From WHSW01 sp963729075 (lineage in GTDB: Bacteria; Actinomycetota; Thermoleophilia; Solirubrobacterales; 70-9), in the NCBI GenBank assembly GCA_963729075.1, contig CAVSMU010000010.1:372001-436000 (forward strand): 64,000 nt of DNA. Direction: 5' to 3'. The stretch's first letter is position 1, and every line of letters begins with the position of its first letter. This document shows positions 8,473 through 17,580 of the stretch, piece after piece. Made by a program: the position numbers and the translations under genes. The notes under the pieces are model-generated. The model was not told the DNA's origin, ran no database searches, and saw nothing but the letters and a program-made list of their open reading frames with translations.

Positions 8473-9953
8473 CGCGCCTCCCTCCGACGCAGGGTCAGCG
8501 CCTCCTCGAGGTGCTCGACCGCGATCGAGGCCGCCCGGTCGAGGTCGGCGAGCGTTCGCGCCAGCCGGATCACCCGCTCGCGCCCCCGCCCGCTGAGCCC
8601 GCCCGCGGTCGTGACGTCGGCCAGCAGCCGTTCGACCTCGGCCCCGATCTCGATCTCCTCCGCGGCCAGGTCGGCGTTCGCGCGATCCCCGCCGGTCCTG
8701 TGCCGCTGGCGCTCGCGGGCGGCGATCACCCGCTCGCGCACGCGGGCCGACCGCTCGCCGGCCTCCGCGAACGAGGTCAGGTCGGGCTGCTCGACGGCGA
8801 TCGAGATGTCGACCCGGTCGGCCAGCGCGCCGGTGAGCTTCGCCTCGTACGCCCGTACCGATGCCGGGTCACAGGTGCACTGCCCGGAGCGCGGGCCGGT
8901 CCCGCACGGGCACGGGTTCGCGGCGGCGACGAACTGGAAGCGGCACGGGAGCTCGATCGAGTAGCGGGCGCGGACGAGCCGTACGGCACCGTCCTCGAGT
9001 GGCTGGCGCAACGCCTCGAGCGTGTCCCGGCCGAACTCGGGGAGCTCGTCGAGGAAGAGCACGCCGTGGTGAGCGAGCGTGACCTCGCCCGGCCGCGGTG
9101 GATTGCCGCCGCCGATCAGCCCCGCGGTCGAGACCGTGTGGTGCGGAGCGCGGAAGGCCCTCCGGCGGGCGACCGCGGACTCGACCGACCGGCCGCAGGC
9201 GCTCGCCACCCGGGCCGCCTCGATCGCCTCCTCGGGACCGAGGGGCGGCAGGATCGACGGCAGCCGGCGCGCCGCCATCGACTTCCCGGCGCCCGGCGGA
9301 CCGCCGATCAGCAGGCTGTGGCCGCCGGCGGCGGCGACCTCGAGGGCGTGGCGGAGGGCCGGCTGTCCGCGGAGGTCGGCCAGGTCGGGCACGGGAGCGG
9401 CGCCGTTGAGCTCGGGGCGCAGCGGCGCCGGCTGCGGCGGCTCGCCGTCTCCGCCGAGCCGCTGGAGCTGCTCGAGCCGGTCGATCGGGACGACCCGACA
9501 GCCGGCGCCCAGCGCGGCCTCCGGCCCGCACGCGGCCGGGACGACGATCGCCCGGGTTCCGGCCCGGCTCGCCGCCTCGGCCATCGCCATCGTCCCCGGC
9601 ACGGGCCTGATCGAGCCGTCGAGGGCGAGCTCGCCGGCGAACGCGACGTCGGCGAGGGCGCCGTCGGGCAGCTGCTCGGTCGCCGCGAGGACCGCAGCCG
9701 CGATCGCGAGGTCGAAGCCCGGGCCGGCCTTGCGCAGGTCGGCCGGCGCCAGGTTCGCGGTGATCCGCTTCTGCGGGAACTCGAAGCCCGAGTTGCAGAG
9801 CGCGGCGCGGACTCGCTCGCGCGACTCGCGCACGGCCGCGTCGGGCAGTCCAACCAGCGCGAACGCGGGTAAGCCGGTGCGCACGTCCGCCTCTACGCGC
9901 ACCTCACGGGCGTCGATCCCGAGGATCGCGAAGGTGCGGGCGACGGCGAGCAC
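8469..9953 (-). CDS. comM: YifB/ComM-family AAA+ ATPase (Mg chelatase-like)
   Basis: A 494-residue AAA+ protein of the ComM family, hexameric helicases that help integrate incoming DNA by branch migration. An N-terminal Lon-like domain (about 1-170) is followed by the chelatase-type ATPase with Walker A GGPPGAGKSMAARRLP, Walker B GVLFLDELPEF and the AANPCPCG block, then the C-terminal lid domain with GLSGRGRERVIRLART. The GTG at 9953 was chosen because family similarity (VARTFAILGIDAREV) begins there, though the frame stays open further upstream. It is divergent from yraN with about 105 bp between them. Confidence 0.93.
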   Translation of the reverse strand: MLAVARTFAILGIDAREVRVEADVRTGLPAFALVGLPDAAVRESRERVRAALCNSGFEFPQKRITANLAPADLRKAGPGFDLAIAAAVLAATEQLPDGALADVAFAGELALDGSIRPVPGTMAMAEAASRAGTRAIVVPAACGPEAALGAGCRVVPIDRLEQLQRLGGDGEPPQPAPLRPELNGAAPVPDLADLRGQPALRHALEVAAAGGHSLLIGGPPGAGKSMAARRLPSILPPLGPEEAIEAARVASACGRSVESAVARRRAFRAPHHTVSTAGLIGGGNPPRPGEVTLAHHGVLFLDELPEFGRDTLEALRQPLEDGAVRLVRARYSIELPCRFQFVAAANPCPCGTGPRSGQCTCDPASVRAYEAKLTGALADRVDISIAVEQPDLTSFAEAGERSARVRERVIAARERQRHRTGGDRANADLAAEEIEIGAEVERLLADVTTAGGLSGRGRERVIRLARTLADLDRAASIAVEHLEEALTLRRREAR

Positions 9954-10059
9954 GCGGGCGACGGTACGAGCGCGGAGCGCACACGTGGCCTGCCAACCGT
10001 CACGAATCCGGCTCGATCGGCGCGCAGCGGGCGCGCCCGGCCCGCCTACGCTCGCCGGG

Positions 10060-10446
10060 ATGACCGCCGCGCGCCAGACTCTCGGGCGCAGCGCCGAGGC
10101 GCTGGTCGCTTCCCGGCTCGCGCGGGACGGCTGGCAGATCGTCGCCCGCAACGTGCGGGTGGGCGACGTCCGCGGCGAGATCGACCTGATCGCGCTCGAC
10201 GGCGTCGCGCTTGTGTTCGTGGAGGTCAAGGCCCGCCGAGTGGGCGCGGCCGCCGGTCCCGAGACGCCGGCGATGGCGGTCGGCCGGCGAAAGCGCGCCA
10301 AGCTCCGAGGTCTCGCCGCCGCGTGGCTGCGCGAGCGCGGCTACGACGTGCCACGGCATCGCGACCTTCGCTTCGACGTCATCGGGCTGCGCGTCGACGC
10401 CTCCGGACGCGTGACCGAGTACGAGCATCTGCGCGCGGCGTTCTAG
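10060..10446 (+). CDS. UPF0102 (YraN) family endonuclease-like protein
   Basis: A 128-residue protein with the restriction-endonuclease-like core of the YraN family: GRSAEALVASRL near the N-terminus, then GEIDLIALDG and LVFVEVKAR, giving the D-(x)n-ExK metal site. The cellular role of the family is uncertain. It is commonly next to rnhB and comM, as here, but in this genome it is reversed relative to both. It is divergent from comM and convergent with rnhB, with a 260-bp hairpin-rich gap in between. Confidence 0.88.
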   Translation: MTAARQTLGRSAEALVASRLARDGWQIVARNVRVGDVRGEIDLIALDGVALVFVEVKARRVGAAAGPETPAMAVGRRKRAKLRGLAAAWLRERGYDVPRHRDLRFDVIGLRVDASGRVTEYEHLRAAF

Positions 10447-10495
10447 CGGGCCCGGCTGCGAGTAACCGCTCGCCTCGACTCGAAAGACACGCACA

Positions 10496-10534
10496 AATGG
10501 CCACTGACCGATCCGACCTCGGACAGTGACCATT
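10496..10534. repeat. Intergenic palindrome 1 (AATGG-type)
   Basis: The arms AATGGCCACTG and CAGTGACCATT pair over 11 positions with one mismatch and enclose a second short stem (TCCGA/TCGGA). It spans 39 nt. It sits in the gap between the convergent yraN and rnhB genes, so it could act as a bidirectional terminator. It also shares its outer arms with a second palindrome 61 nt further on, which suggests a repeat family. Confidence 0.55.
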
Positions 10535-10556
10535 CGACCATGCCATAGCACCCATA

Positions 10557-10595
10557 AATGGCCACGGCCGGGCCCCACGGTGGCGATTGTCCATT
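10557..10595. repeat. Intergenic palindrome 2 (AATGG-type)
   Basis: This copy starts with the same ten bases (AAATGGCCAC) as the first palindrome and ends GTCCATT, again spanning 39 nt. CCAC/GTGG arms pair inside. The rest of the roughly 260-bp gap (10596-10706) is GC-rich, with a CCCCCCTACCCC-like run, and I see no gene in it. Confidence 0.45.
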
Positions 10596-10706
10596 GGTAC
10601 AGGTCGTCGCCGGGAGCACATCGGACGCCTCCAGCCGGCTGCCGACCCACCCCTACCCGACCCATCAACCGCCGACGCCCGCGCTGAGCGCGGCCGTCCC
10701 GCCCCC

Positions 10707-11507
10707 CTACCCCAGCTGCAGCTGCGAATACGCGATCGAGGCGAAGGAGCGGCGGTGGAGGTCCGAGGGCCCAAGCTCCACGATCGCCGCTCGGTGCTCG
10801 GGCGTCGAGTAGCCGACGTTCTCGTCGAAGCCGAAGCCGGGGTAGGCATCCGCGATCCTGCACATGTAGCGGTCGCGGGTGACCTTCGCGATCACCGAGG
10901 CGGCGGCTATCGCTGCGCTCCGCGCGTCCCCGTCGATCACCGCGCGGTGCTCGACGCCGCAGCGGCGCCCGAGCGAGAAGCCGTCGCTGAGACAGATGGC
11001 GCCCGGGACGGCGACCCGGTCGAGACAGCGAGCGAGTGCGTCGAGGTTCGTGTTGTGGAGCCCGCGCCGATCGATCCCGCGCACGCAGCGGACCGTGACC
11101 GCGACCCTTGCGGCGGCACGGACCACGACCGGATACAGCTTCTCGCGTTCCTCGGCGGTCCGCTGCTTGGAATCGTCGAGCGTCCCGAGCGCCCGGCGGT
11201 CGCTGAGCCCCATGCGCTCGTAGTCGATCAACACCGCCGCGGCGACCAGCGGCCCGGCGAGCGACCCGCGGCCCGCCTCGTCGGCGCCGGCGACGTACCG
11301 GGCGCCGAGCTCGCGGTCGAAGCGAAACAGCTTCGCCGCCCGTCGGCGTCGGCGCTGCGCCGCCCGCTTGGCGGCGCTCATCGACCGCTTGGGCGCAGGG
11401 ACGGCCTTGGCCGTTGCAGCGGGCTCGGCCGCGCTCGCCGCTTCGGGCGCTGCCGCCGGCTCAGGGGCAGTGGCTGTCCTCGGTTCCCCGTCGATGACCG
11501 AGATCAT
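10707..11507 (-). CDS. rnhB: Ribonuclease HII
   Basis: Removes ribonucleotides from RNA-DNA hybrids. The core has GADEAGRGSLAGPLVAAAV, the LDDSKQ strand and the SVIAKVTRDRYM block; the DEDD metal site is complete. The 266-residue form includes about 60 N-terminal residues that are Ala/Pro rich and then strongly basic (AAQRRRRRAAK). A later in-frame ATG at 11381 (MSAAKRAAQ) would remove the Ala/Pro part, so the true start is unsettled. It lies at the end of the trmD-rplS-lepB-rnhB order. Confidence 0.93.
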   Translation of the reverse strand: MISVIDGEPRTATAPEPAAAPEAASAAEPAATAKAVPAPKRSMSAAKRAAQRRRRRAAKLFRFDRELGARYVAGADEAGRGSLAGPLVAAAVLIDYERMGLSDRRALGTLDDSKQRTAEEREKLYPVVVRAAARVAVTVRCVRGIDRRGLHNTNLDALARCLDRVAVPGAICLSDGFSLGRRCGVEHRAVIDGDARSAAIAAASVIAKVTRDRYMCRIADAYPGFGFDENVGYSTPEHRAAIVELGPSDLHRRSFASIAYSQLQLG

Positions 11508-11588
11508 GAACGAGGTAGCGGGTGGATTCCGGCCGCCAGGCCGACGACCGTCGACGCCGAGGCCGCTCGCTGCGCGAATCTCGGCCGG

Positions 11589-12158
11589 CTAGAGCAGGCC
11601 GATCCGCTTCGGCGGCCAGTAGGTGAAGAAGGCCTCGCCGATCATCCAGTCGCGCGGGACCGGGCCCCAGTAGCGGCTGTCGTCGCTCGCCCCGCGGTTG
11701 TCGCCCATCATGAAGTAGTGGTCCTCGGGGATCGTGATCTCGGTCTCGAAGTCACACCCGCCGAGCCCGCGGCAAGGTCGGATGTAGTCCTCCTCCGGCG
11801 GCGGCTCGTCGTTGACGATCGGGATTCCGTTCTCGATCCGCAGCCGGTCCCCGGGGCCGGCGACCACCCGCTTGATGAAATTGGTGTCCGCCATCTCCGG
11901 GGTCGGCTCCGGGCAGGCCTGGCCCGGCTCGCGCTCGGGCTTCTCGACGCCGCACTGGTTGCCGCGCTCGGCACCGGCCGGCGGATGGAAGACGACGATG
12001 TCGCCGATGTCCGGGTCGCCGCCAAGCCGGTACGAGAACCGATTGACGAGGACGCGCTGGCCGACATCAAGCGTCGGCTCCATCGACGGGGACGGGATCT
12101 GGTACGGCTTGACGACGAACGCCTGGATCCCGAGCGCCAGACCGATCGCGAGCGCCAC
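11589..12158 (-). CDS. lepB: Signal peptidase I
   Basis: A type I signal peptidase that cleaves Sec and Tat signal peptides outside the membrane. The catalytic Ser is in PSPSMEPTL and the catalytic Lys in NFIKRVVAGPGDRL; box E is GDNRGASDDSRYWG. An insert of about 30 residues with two cysteines (GNQCGVE and QACPEP) lies between the domains. GTG at 12158 is the first conventional start but cuts the transmembrane segment short. The open frame upstream (GLIPKPTTGRGALFELVAI) restores a full segment, and CTG at 12212 overlaps the rplS stop as CTGA. A CTG start giving 207 residues is quite possible. Confidence 0.92.
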   Translation of the reverse strand: MALAIGLALGIQAFVVKPYQIPSPSMEPTLDVGQRVLVNRFSYRLGGDPDIGDIVVFHPPAGAERGNQCGVEKPEREPGQACPEPTPEMADTNFIKRVVAGPGDRLRIENGIPIVNDEPPPEEDYIRPCRGLGGCDFETEITIPEDHYFMMGDNRGASDDSRYWGPVPRDWMIGEAFFTYWPPKRIGLL

Positions 12159-12208
12159 GATGGCGACGAGCTCGAAGAGAGCGCCGCGACCGGTTGTCGG
12201 CTTCGGGA

Positions 12209-12838
12209 TCAGGCCCGGTCTTCCTCGGAACCCTCGCCTTCGGCGTCGTCCCCCTCGGACTCACGCTCGGCGGCGGATTCCCCGGAGGTCTCGTCACCGG
12301 CGGGCGCCTCGGCCTCCGCTGACGTCTCCCCCTCCGGCCCCTGCTCATCGGCTTCGGCAGCCGCTTCCTCATCCGCCCCGTCGTCCCCTTCGCCCTCCTC
12401 GGGAGGGACGGTCTCGGCCTCCTCCTGGCTGACGCCTTCGGAATCGACCGCCGCGACCTCCTCGGCCTCGGCGAGCACGAGGTCGTCCTCGATCCCCCAG
12501 CGCCGCTCGGCGACGCGGGCCCGCTTGCCGACCCGCCCACGCAGGTAGTAGAGCTTCGCCCGGCGGACGTCGCCGCGCGCGACGACCTCGAGCCGCTCGA
12601 TCTTCGGCGAGTGCACCGGGAACGTCCGCTCGACACCGACGCCGAAGGACTGCTTGCGCACGGTGAACGTCTCGCGCGCCCCGGCGCCCTGGCGGCCGAT
12701 CACGACGCCCTCGAAGACCTGGGTTCGCCTGCGGGTGCCCTCGATGACCTGGAAATGGACGCGAACGCGGTCCCCCGGCTCGAAGCGCGGGACCTTCTTC
12801 AGCTGGCGCTGCTCGATGCTCTCGATGATCGTGCTCAT
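12209..12838 (-). CDS. rplS: 50S ribosomal protein L19 with long acidic C-terminal tail
   Basis: Residues 1 to about 115 are a normal L19 (FEPGDRVRVHFQVIEG, VVIGRQGAGARETFTVRK, SPKIERLEVVARGDVRRAK). It sits at the 30S-50S interface in the ribosome. The remaining 95 residues are an extension composed almost only of Glu, Asp, Ala, Gly and Ser, ending SEEDRA. No stop or frame change separates the two parts. The ATG start follows a weak GA-rich site. The gene lies between trmD and lepB, its classical position. Confidence 0.95.
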   Translation of the reverse strand: MSTIIESIEQRQLKKVPRFEPGDRVRVHFQVIEGTRRRTQVFEGVVIGRQGAGARETFTVRKQSFGVGVERTFPVHSPKIERLEVVARGDVRRAKLYYLRGRVGKRARVAERRWGIEDDLVLAEAEEVAAVDSEGVSQEEAETVPPEEGEGDDGADEEAAAEADEQGPEGETSAEAEAPAGDETSGESAAERESEGDDAEGEGSEEDRA

Positions 12839-12887
12839 GCTGGCGTCGACTCTCCGGGGCGACCTTCGCTGACCTGGAAAGGGCCGG

Positions 12888-12918
12888 AAAAAGCGCGGGA
12901 CCCCTGAGGGCACCGCGC
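12888..12918 (-). terminator. Rho-independent-type terminator/attenuator between trmD and rplS
   Basis: On the minus strand the sequence GCGCGG pairs with CCGCGC, with an inner CCC/GGG stem and TCA loop, and is followed by TTTTT. It lies about 72 nt after the trmD stop and about 50 nt before rplS. It could end a trmD transcript or attenuate rplS, because a promoter-like TTGTC/TACTATCT stretch lies just upstream (12925-12945). Confidence 0.65.
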
Positions 12919-12989
12919 GGACGTCAGATAGTAGACAACTCGCCGCTAAGTAGGGCCTAAGCGAGCAGCCGTGCGGGATCGGCGTGCGG

Positions 12990-13655
12990 TCAGCCCGCGT
13001 CGCCCAGGCGGCGACTCTGCTCGGATCGCCACTCGCGGACCCGCTCGTGGTCACCCGACAGCAGCACCTCGGGCACGGCCCAGCCGCGATAGGCGGCCGG
13101 CCGGGTGTAGTGCGGGTACTCGGGCGCGCCCGCGAGCGCCTCCGAGAACGACTCCTCGAGGGCGCTGTCGGCGTGTCCGAGCGCGCCAGGCAGCTTGCGG
13201 ATCACGGCGTCGGCGACGACCATCGCCGCGAGCTCGCCGCCCGAGACCACGTACGGGCCGATCGAGATCGCGTCGTCGGCCAGATGCTCGCGCACGCGCT
13301 CGTCGATGCCCTCGTAGCGGCCCGACAGCAGCGCGACGTGCGGCTCGCGCGCGAGCTCGGATGCCAGCGCGTCGTCGAGCCGGCGCCCCGATGCCGCGAG
13401 CACGATGACGCGCGGCGAGGCCCCCGTGGGCTCGTACGCGGCCCGCAGCGCGGCGTCGACGACGTCGACCCGCAGGACCATGCCGGCCCCGCCGCCGTAG
13501 GGCGCGTCATCGACCTGTCCGCCCCGCAGCGGCGTCGTCTCGCGATAGTCGATGAAGCGGAGCTCGGAGCCCGCCTCCACCGCGTTGCGCACGTGGCGCT
13601 GGCCGACGAACCACTCGAACCATTCGGGAAACAACGTGAAGACGTCCACACGCAT
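12990..13655 (-). CDS. trmD: tRNA (guanine37-N1)-methyltransferase
   Basis: A 221-residue TrmD that methylates G37 next to the anticodon using SAM. It has the trefoil-knot SAM site (LLSGRYEGIDERV and ISIGPYVVSGGELAAMV) and the N-terminal VDVFTLFPEWF. The C-terminal tRNA-binding domain is present. rimM, which normally lies directly upstream between khpA and trmD, is missing; only 116 non-coding bases are there. Confidence 0.96.
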   Translation of the reverse strand: MRVDVFTLFPEWFEWFVGQRHVRNAVEAGSELRFIDYRETTPLRGGQVDDAPYGGGAGMVLRVDVVDAALRAAYEPTGASPRVIVLAASGRRLDDALASELAREPHVALLSGRYEGIDERVREHLADDAISIGPYVVSGGELAAMVVADAVIRKLPGALGHADSALEESFSEALAGAPEYPHYTRPAAYRGWAVPEVLLSGDHERVREWRSEQSRRLGDAG

Positions 13656-13771
13656 CCCTCGACACTAGCCACAGACCCCGTCGGCGCGGACGCGGGAGCT
13701 CAAGACAATGTCCGAGCCGGAGGCGAGGACCAGGTGTTCGAGCGAGAGCGGAGCAGCCGACGGGAGGTGTT

Positions 13772-14008
13772 CTAGTCCTCGACGATTTCGACCATCACGC
13801 GCCCGGCGTCCAAAGCGGTCGCCGCCGCCTTGGCGATCGTCCGGATCGCGTTCGCGACCCGCCCGTCACGACCGATCACGCGGCCGAGATCGTCCTGGGC
13901 GACGCGAACCTCAAGCACGGTCCCGTCGTCGGCGTCGACCTCGGAGACCTGGACCGCGTCGGGGTCCGAGACCAGCGCCCGGACCAGGAACTCGACCAGA
14001 TCACGCAT
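13772..14008 (-). CDS. khpA: KH-domain RNA-binding protein
   Basis: A 78-residue single KH-domain protein with the GxxG loop as GRDGRV (about residues 46-51). KhpA proteins bind RNA and usually work with KhpB/Jag. It lies between rpsP and trmD, as in most Gram-positive bacteria, 12 nt after rpsP. It is full length and there is nothing unusual in it. The 116-bp stretch after it holds no gene. Confidence 0.94.
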   Translation of the reverse strand: MRDLVEFLVRALVSDPDAVQVSEVDADDGTVLEVRVAQDDLGRVIGRDGRVANAIRTIAKAAATALDAGRVMVEIVED

Positions 14009-14020
14009 TCGGTGGGGGCG

Positions 14021-14272
14021 CTAGGAGCCCGTTGCCTCGATGCCCTTGGTGCGCAGCAGGTGGGCGACGGTGCGAGTCGGCTTGGCGCCGTGATCGAGCC
14101 AGTGGCGGGCGCGATCCTCGTCGATCACGATCAGCGACGGGTCGGTCTGCGCGTTGTAGTGGCCGATCGTCTCGATCGTGCGCCCGTCACGCGGGGAGCG
14201 GCGATCGGCGACGACGATCCGCCAGATCGGGTTCTTGCGCGAACCCACCCTTGTCAACCGAATTCTGACCAT
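14021..14272 (-). CDS. rpsP: 30S ribosomal protein S16
   Basis: An 83-residue S16 with the classic N-terminus MVRIRLTRVGSRKNP and the GHYNAQTDPSLIVID block. It is the first gene of the rpsP-khpA-trmD group, which follows ffh after an 80-nt gap that contains a strong hairpin. Length and sequence are normal. Confidence 0.97.
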   Translation of the reverse strand: MVRIRLTRVGSRKNPIWRIVVADRRSPRDGRTIETIGHYNAQTDPSLIVIDEDRARHWLDHGAKPTRTVAHLLRTKGIEATGS

Positions 14273-14300
14273 TGCGGCCGCGCAGGTTAGCGGAACAAAT

Positions 14301-14338
14301 CCGCCGGGATGCTCCGCTTTCGCGTCCGCTCCCGGCGG
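14301..14338 (-). repeat. Structured intergenic hairpin, copy A (ffh-rpsP gap)
   Basis: A perfect 9-bp stem, TCCCGGCGG against CCGCCGGGA, encloses a second small stem with a GAAA loop (CGC GAAA GCG on the minus strand) and is followed on that strand by ATTTGTT. It can act as a terminator for ffh. A second copy near 28 kb keeps the loop but changes the stem bases in a compensatory way. Confidence 0.65.
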
Positions 14339-14351
14339 GTCCGTGCGCGCC

Positions 14352-15692
<1,341 letters not shown>

Positions 15693-15704
15693 GGCCGACT
15701 GAGC

Positions 15705-16565
15705 TTAGTGGCGCGCGCCGGGCGGCTCGCCGAGGGTCTCGCGGACCCGGGGCGCGACCTCCTCGCCGAGCCGGCGCACGAAATCGACCCCACCCTCGTC
15801 AGGGACACCGACCAGCAGCGTCTCGAAGCCGAGCTCGGCGACGCGGGCGAGCTGGTCGGGCCATGCGTCGAGGCCGCCCTCGAGCGCCATCACGTTGACG
15901 ATCCGGCGAACATCCTCTGGCTCGCGACCTGCGCGCTTCGCCGCCTCGTCGATCCGCTCCTGCATCGCCGGGACCTGGTCGGCGGAGAGGTAGTTGCCGC
16001 CGAGGCTCGGGAGCCATCCGTCTCCGAGGCGTCCCGTGACCCGCAGCATCCGCGGCCCGTAGGCGCCGATCCAGAGGCCGATCGGATGCGCCGGTGCGGG
16101 ACCCGGCTTGGCGCCCTTTACCCGGTAGTGCTCGCCCTCGACCGTGACCGAGCGCTCCATGGCCCAGAAGCCACGGATGATGGCGATCGCCTCCTCCAGC
16201 GCGTCGACCGACTGCTTCGGCGTGCGCTTCGGCCCGCCCATCGCCTCGACTGCCTCCCAGAACGACCCGGCGCCGATCCCGAGCTCGACCCTGCCACCGG
16301 AGAGCACGTCGAGCGAGGCCGCCGACTTCGCGATCACGCTCGGCAGCCGAAGCGGCAGGTTGAGCACGTCGGGCACGAGCCCCACCCTCGCGGTGCGGCC
16401 GGCGGCGTATGAGAGGAACGTCCAGGTGTCGAAGAATCGCCGCTGGTAGGGATGGTCCTGGACCGCGACGTAGTCGAGGCCGGCCTCGTCGGCCGCGATC
16501 GCTTGCGCAACGGTCAGCTCCGGATCCTCGGCCCCGGGCACGACGAAGATCCCGATCTCGGCCAT
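15705..16565 (-). CDS. LLM class (luciferase-like) oxidoreductase, probably F420-dependent
   Basis: A 286-residue TIM-barrel flavin/F420 oxidoreductase of the luciferase-like family. Typical features are AIAADEAGLDYVAVQDH, the barrel strand LSGGRVELGIGAGS with the bulge common in F420 enzymes, and LWIGAYGPRMLRVTGRLGDG near residue 170. F420 rather than FMN use is inferred from the actinobacterial context. It is inserted between ffh and ftsY with only 12-nt gaps on each side, so it is expressed with the SRP genes. The substrate is unknown. Confidence 0.85.
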   Translation of the reverse strand: MAEIGIFVVPGAEDPELTVAQAIAADEAGLDYVAVQDHPYQRRFFDTWTFLSYAAGRTARVGLVPDVLNLPLRLPSVIAKSAASLDVLSGGRVELGIGAGSFWEAVEAMGGPKRTPKQSVDALEEAIAIIRGFWAMERSVTVEGEHYRVKGAKPGPAPAHPIGLWIGAYGPRMLRVTGRLGDGWLPSLGGNYLSADQVPAMQERIDEAAKRAGREPEDVRRIVNVMALEGGLDAWPDQLARVAELGFETLLVGVPDEGGVDFVRRLGEEVAPRVRETLGEPPGARH

Positions 16566-16576
16566 CGGCGGCGAGG

Positions 16577-17560
16577 CTACTCGTCAAGGAGCGCGTGAGC
16601 GAACTGCCGGGCGTCGAACGGGCGCAGGTCTTCGAGCCCCTCGCCCACGCCGATCAGCTTCACCGGGATGCCGAGCTCGCCGGCGATCGCGAGCGCGATC
16701 CCGCCCTTCGCGGTCCCGTCGAGCTTCGTCAGGACAACGCCGCTGACCCCGACTGCGTCACCGAACGCGCGCGCCTGGCGGAGGCCATTCTGGCCGGTGG
16801 TCGCGTCGATGACGATCAGGGTCTCGTGCGGCGCGCCGTCGAGACGTTTCGCCGCAACGCGGCGGACCTTCGCGAGCTCCTCCATCAGGTTGCCGTGCGT
16901 GTGCAGGCGTCCCGCGGTGTCCGCGATCACGACGTCCGCGCCGCGCGCCTCGGCGGCGGCGATCGCGTCGAACACCACCGCACCCGCGTCGCCGCCGGGG
17001 TTGCCGCGGACGATCTCGGAGCCGGCGCGATCGGCCCAGGTCTCGAGCTGCTCGATCGCCGCCGCCCGATAGGTGTCCGCCGCGGCGATGATCACCTCCA
17101 GTCCGAAGCGTTCGCGCAGCGCGGCCGCGAGCTTGCCGATCGTGGTGGTCTTGCCGGTGCCGTTGACGCCGACGACCATGATCAGCGTCGGCTTCGCCGT
17201 GAGCTCGAGGCGCGGCGCGTCTGGGCCGGCGAGGTCGGCCAGCAGCTGGACGAGTCGCTCCTGGATCGCCTCCGGGCCGCTCACCGCACCCGCCTCGACC
17301 TCCCCCTCCAGCTTGCCGACAACCTCGGCGGTCGCCTTGGCGCCGACGTCGGCCAGGATCAGCGCCTCCTCCAACCGCTCCCACGTCTCCTCGTCGAGGC
17401 GGTCGAAGAGGCTCGCCGAGAGCTCGGCGCGAAGGGCCTGGCGGCTTTTCGCCAGCCGCTCGCGCAGGCGGGCGAAGCGCCCCTGCCGCTCGGGCTCGCC
17501 CTCTGCCTCACCGTCGGCGGGCGGACCCGCCGCGCTCGGGATCAGCTCCTCCCACTCCAT
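16577..17560 (-). CDS. ftsY: Signal recognition particle receptor FtsY
   Basis: A 327-residue SRP receptor GTPase. G1 is GVNGTGKTTTIGKLA; DTAGRLHTHGNLMEEL and the TKLDGTAKGG and GVGEGLEDLRPF blocks complete the NG domain. The N-terminal acidic A region is short (about 25 residues) and has no transmembrane segment, so membrane association must rest on amphipathic contacts. It lies 20 nt downstream of smc in the usual smc-ftsY-ffh order. Confidence 0.97.
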   Translation of the reverse strand: MEWEELIPSAAGPPADGEAEGEPERQGRFARLRERLAKSRQALRAELSASLFDRLDEETWERLEEALILADVGAKATAEVVGKLEGEVEAGAVSGPEAIQERLVQLLADLAGPDAPRLELTAKPTLIMVVGVNGTGKTTTIGKLAAALRERFGLEVIIAAADTYRAAAIEQLETWADRAGSEIVRGNPGGDAGAVVFDAIAAAEARGADVVIADTAGRLHTHGNLMEELAKVRRVAAKRLDGAPHETLIVIDATTGQNGLRQARAFGDAVGVSGVVLTKLDGTAKGGIALAIAGELGIPVKLIGVGEGLEDLRPFDARQFAHALLDE

Positions 17561-17580
17561 CGCGAGCGGGAGGGTAAGGC

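Noticed and set aside
8469..10301. Longer ComM start reaching into the yraN region
   Set aside because: Family similarity starts at 9953; the extension is antisense to yraN and lacks protein character.
12209..13054. L19 start further upstream (13054)
   Set aside because: The extension passes through the terminator-like hairpin and lacks L19 similarity; MSTIIESIEQ at 12838 matches the known N-terminus.
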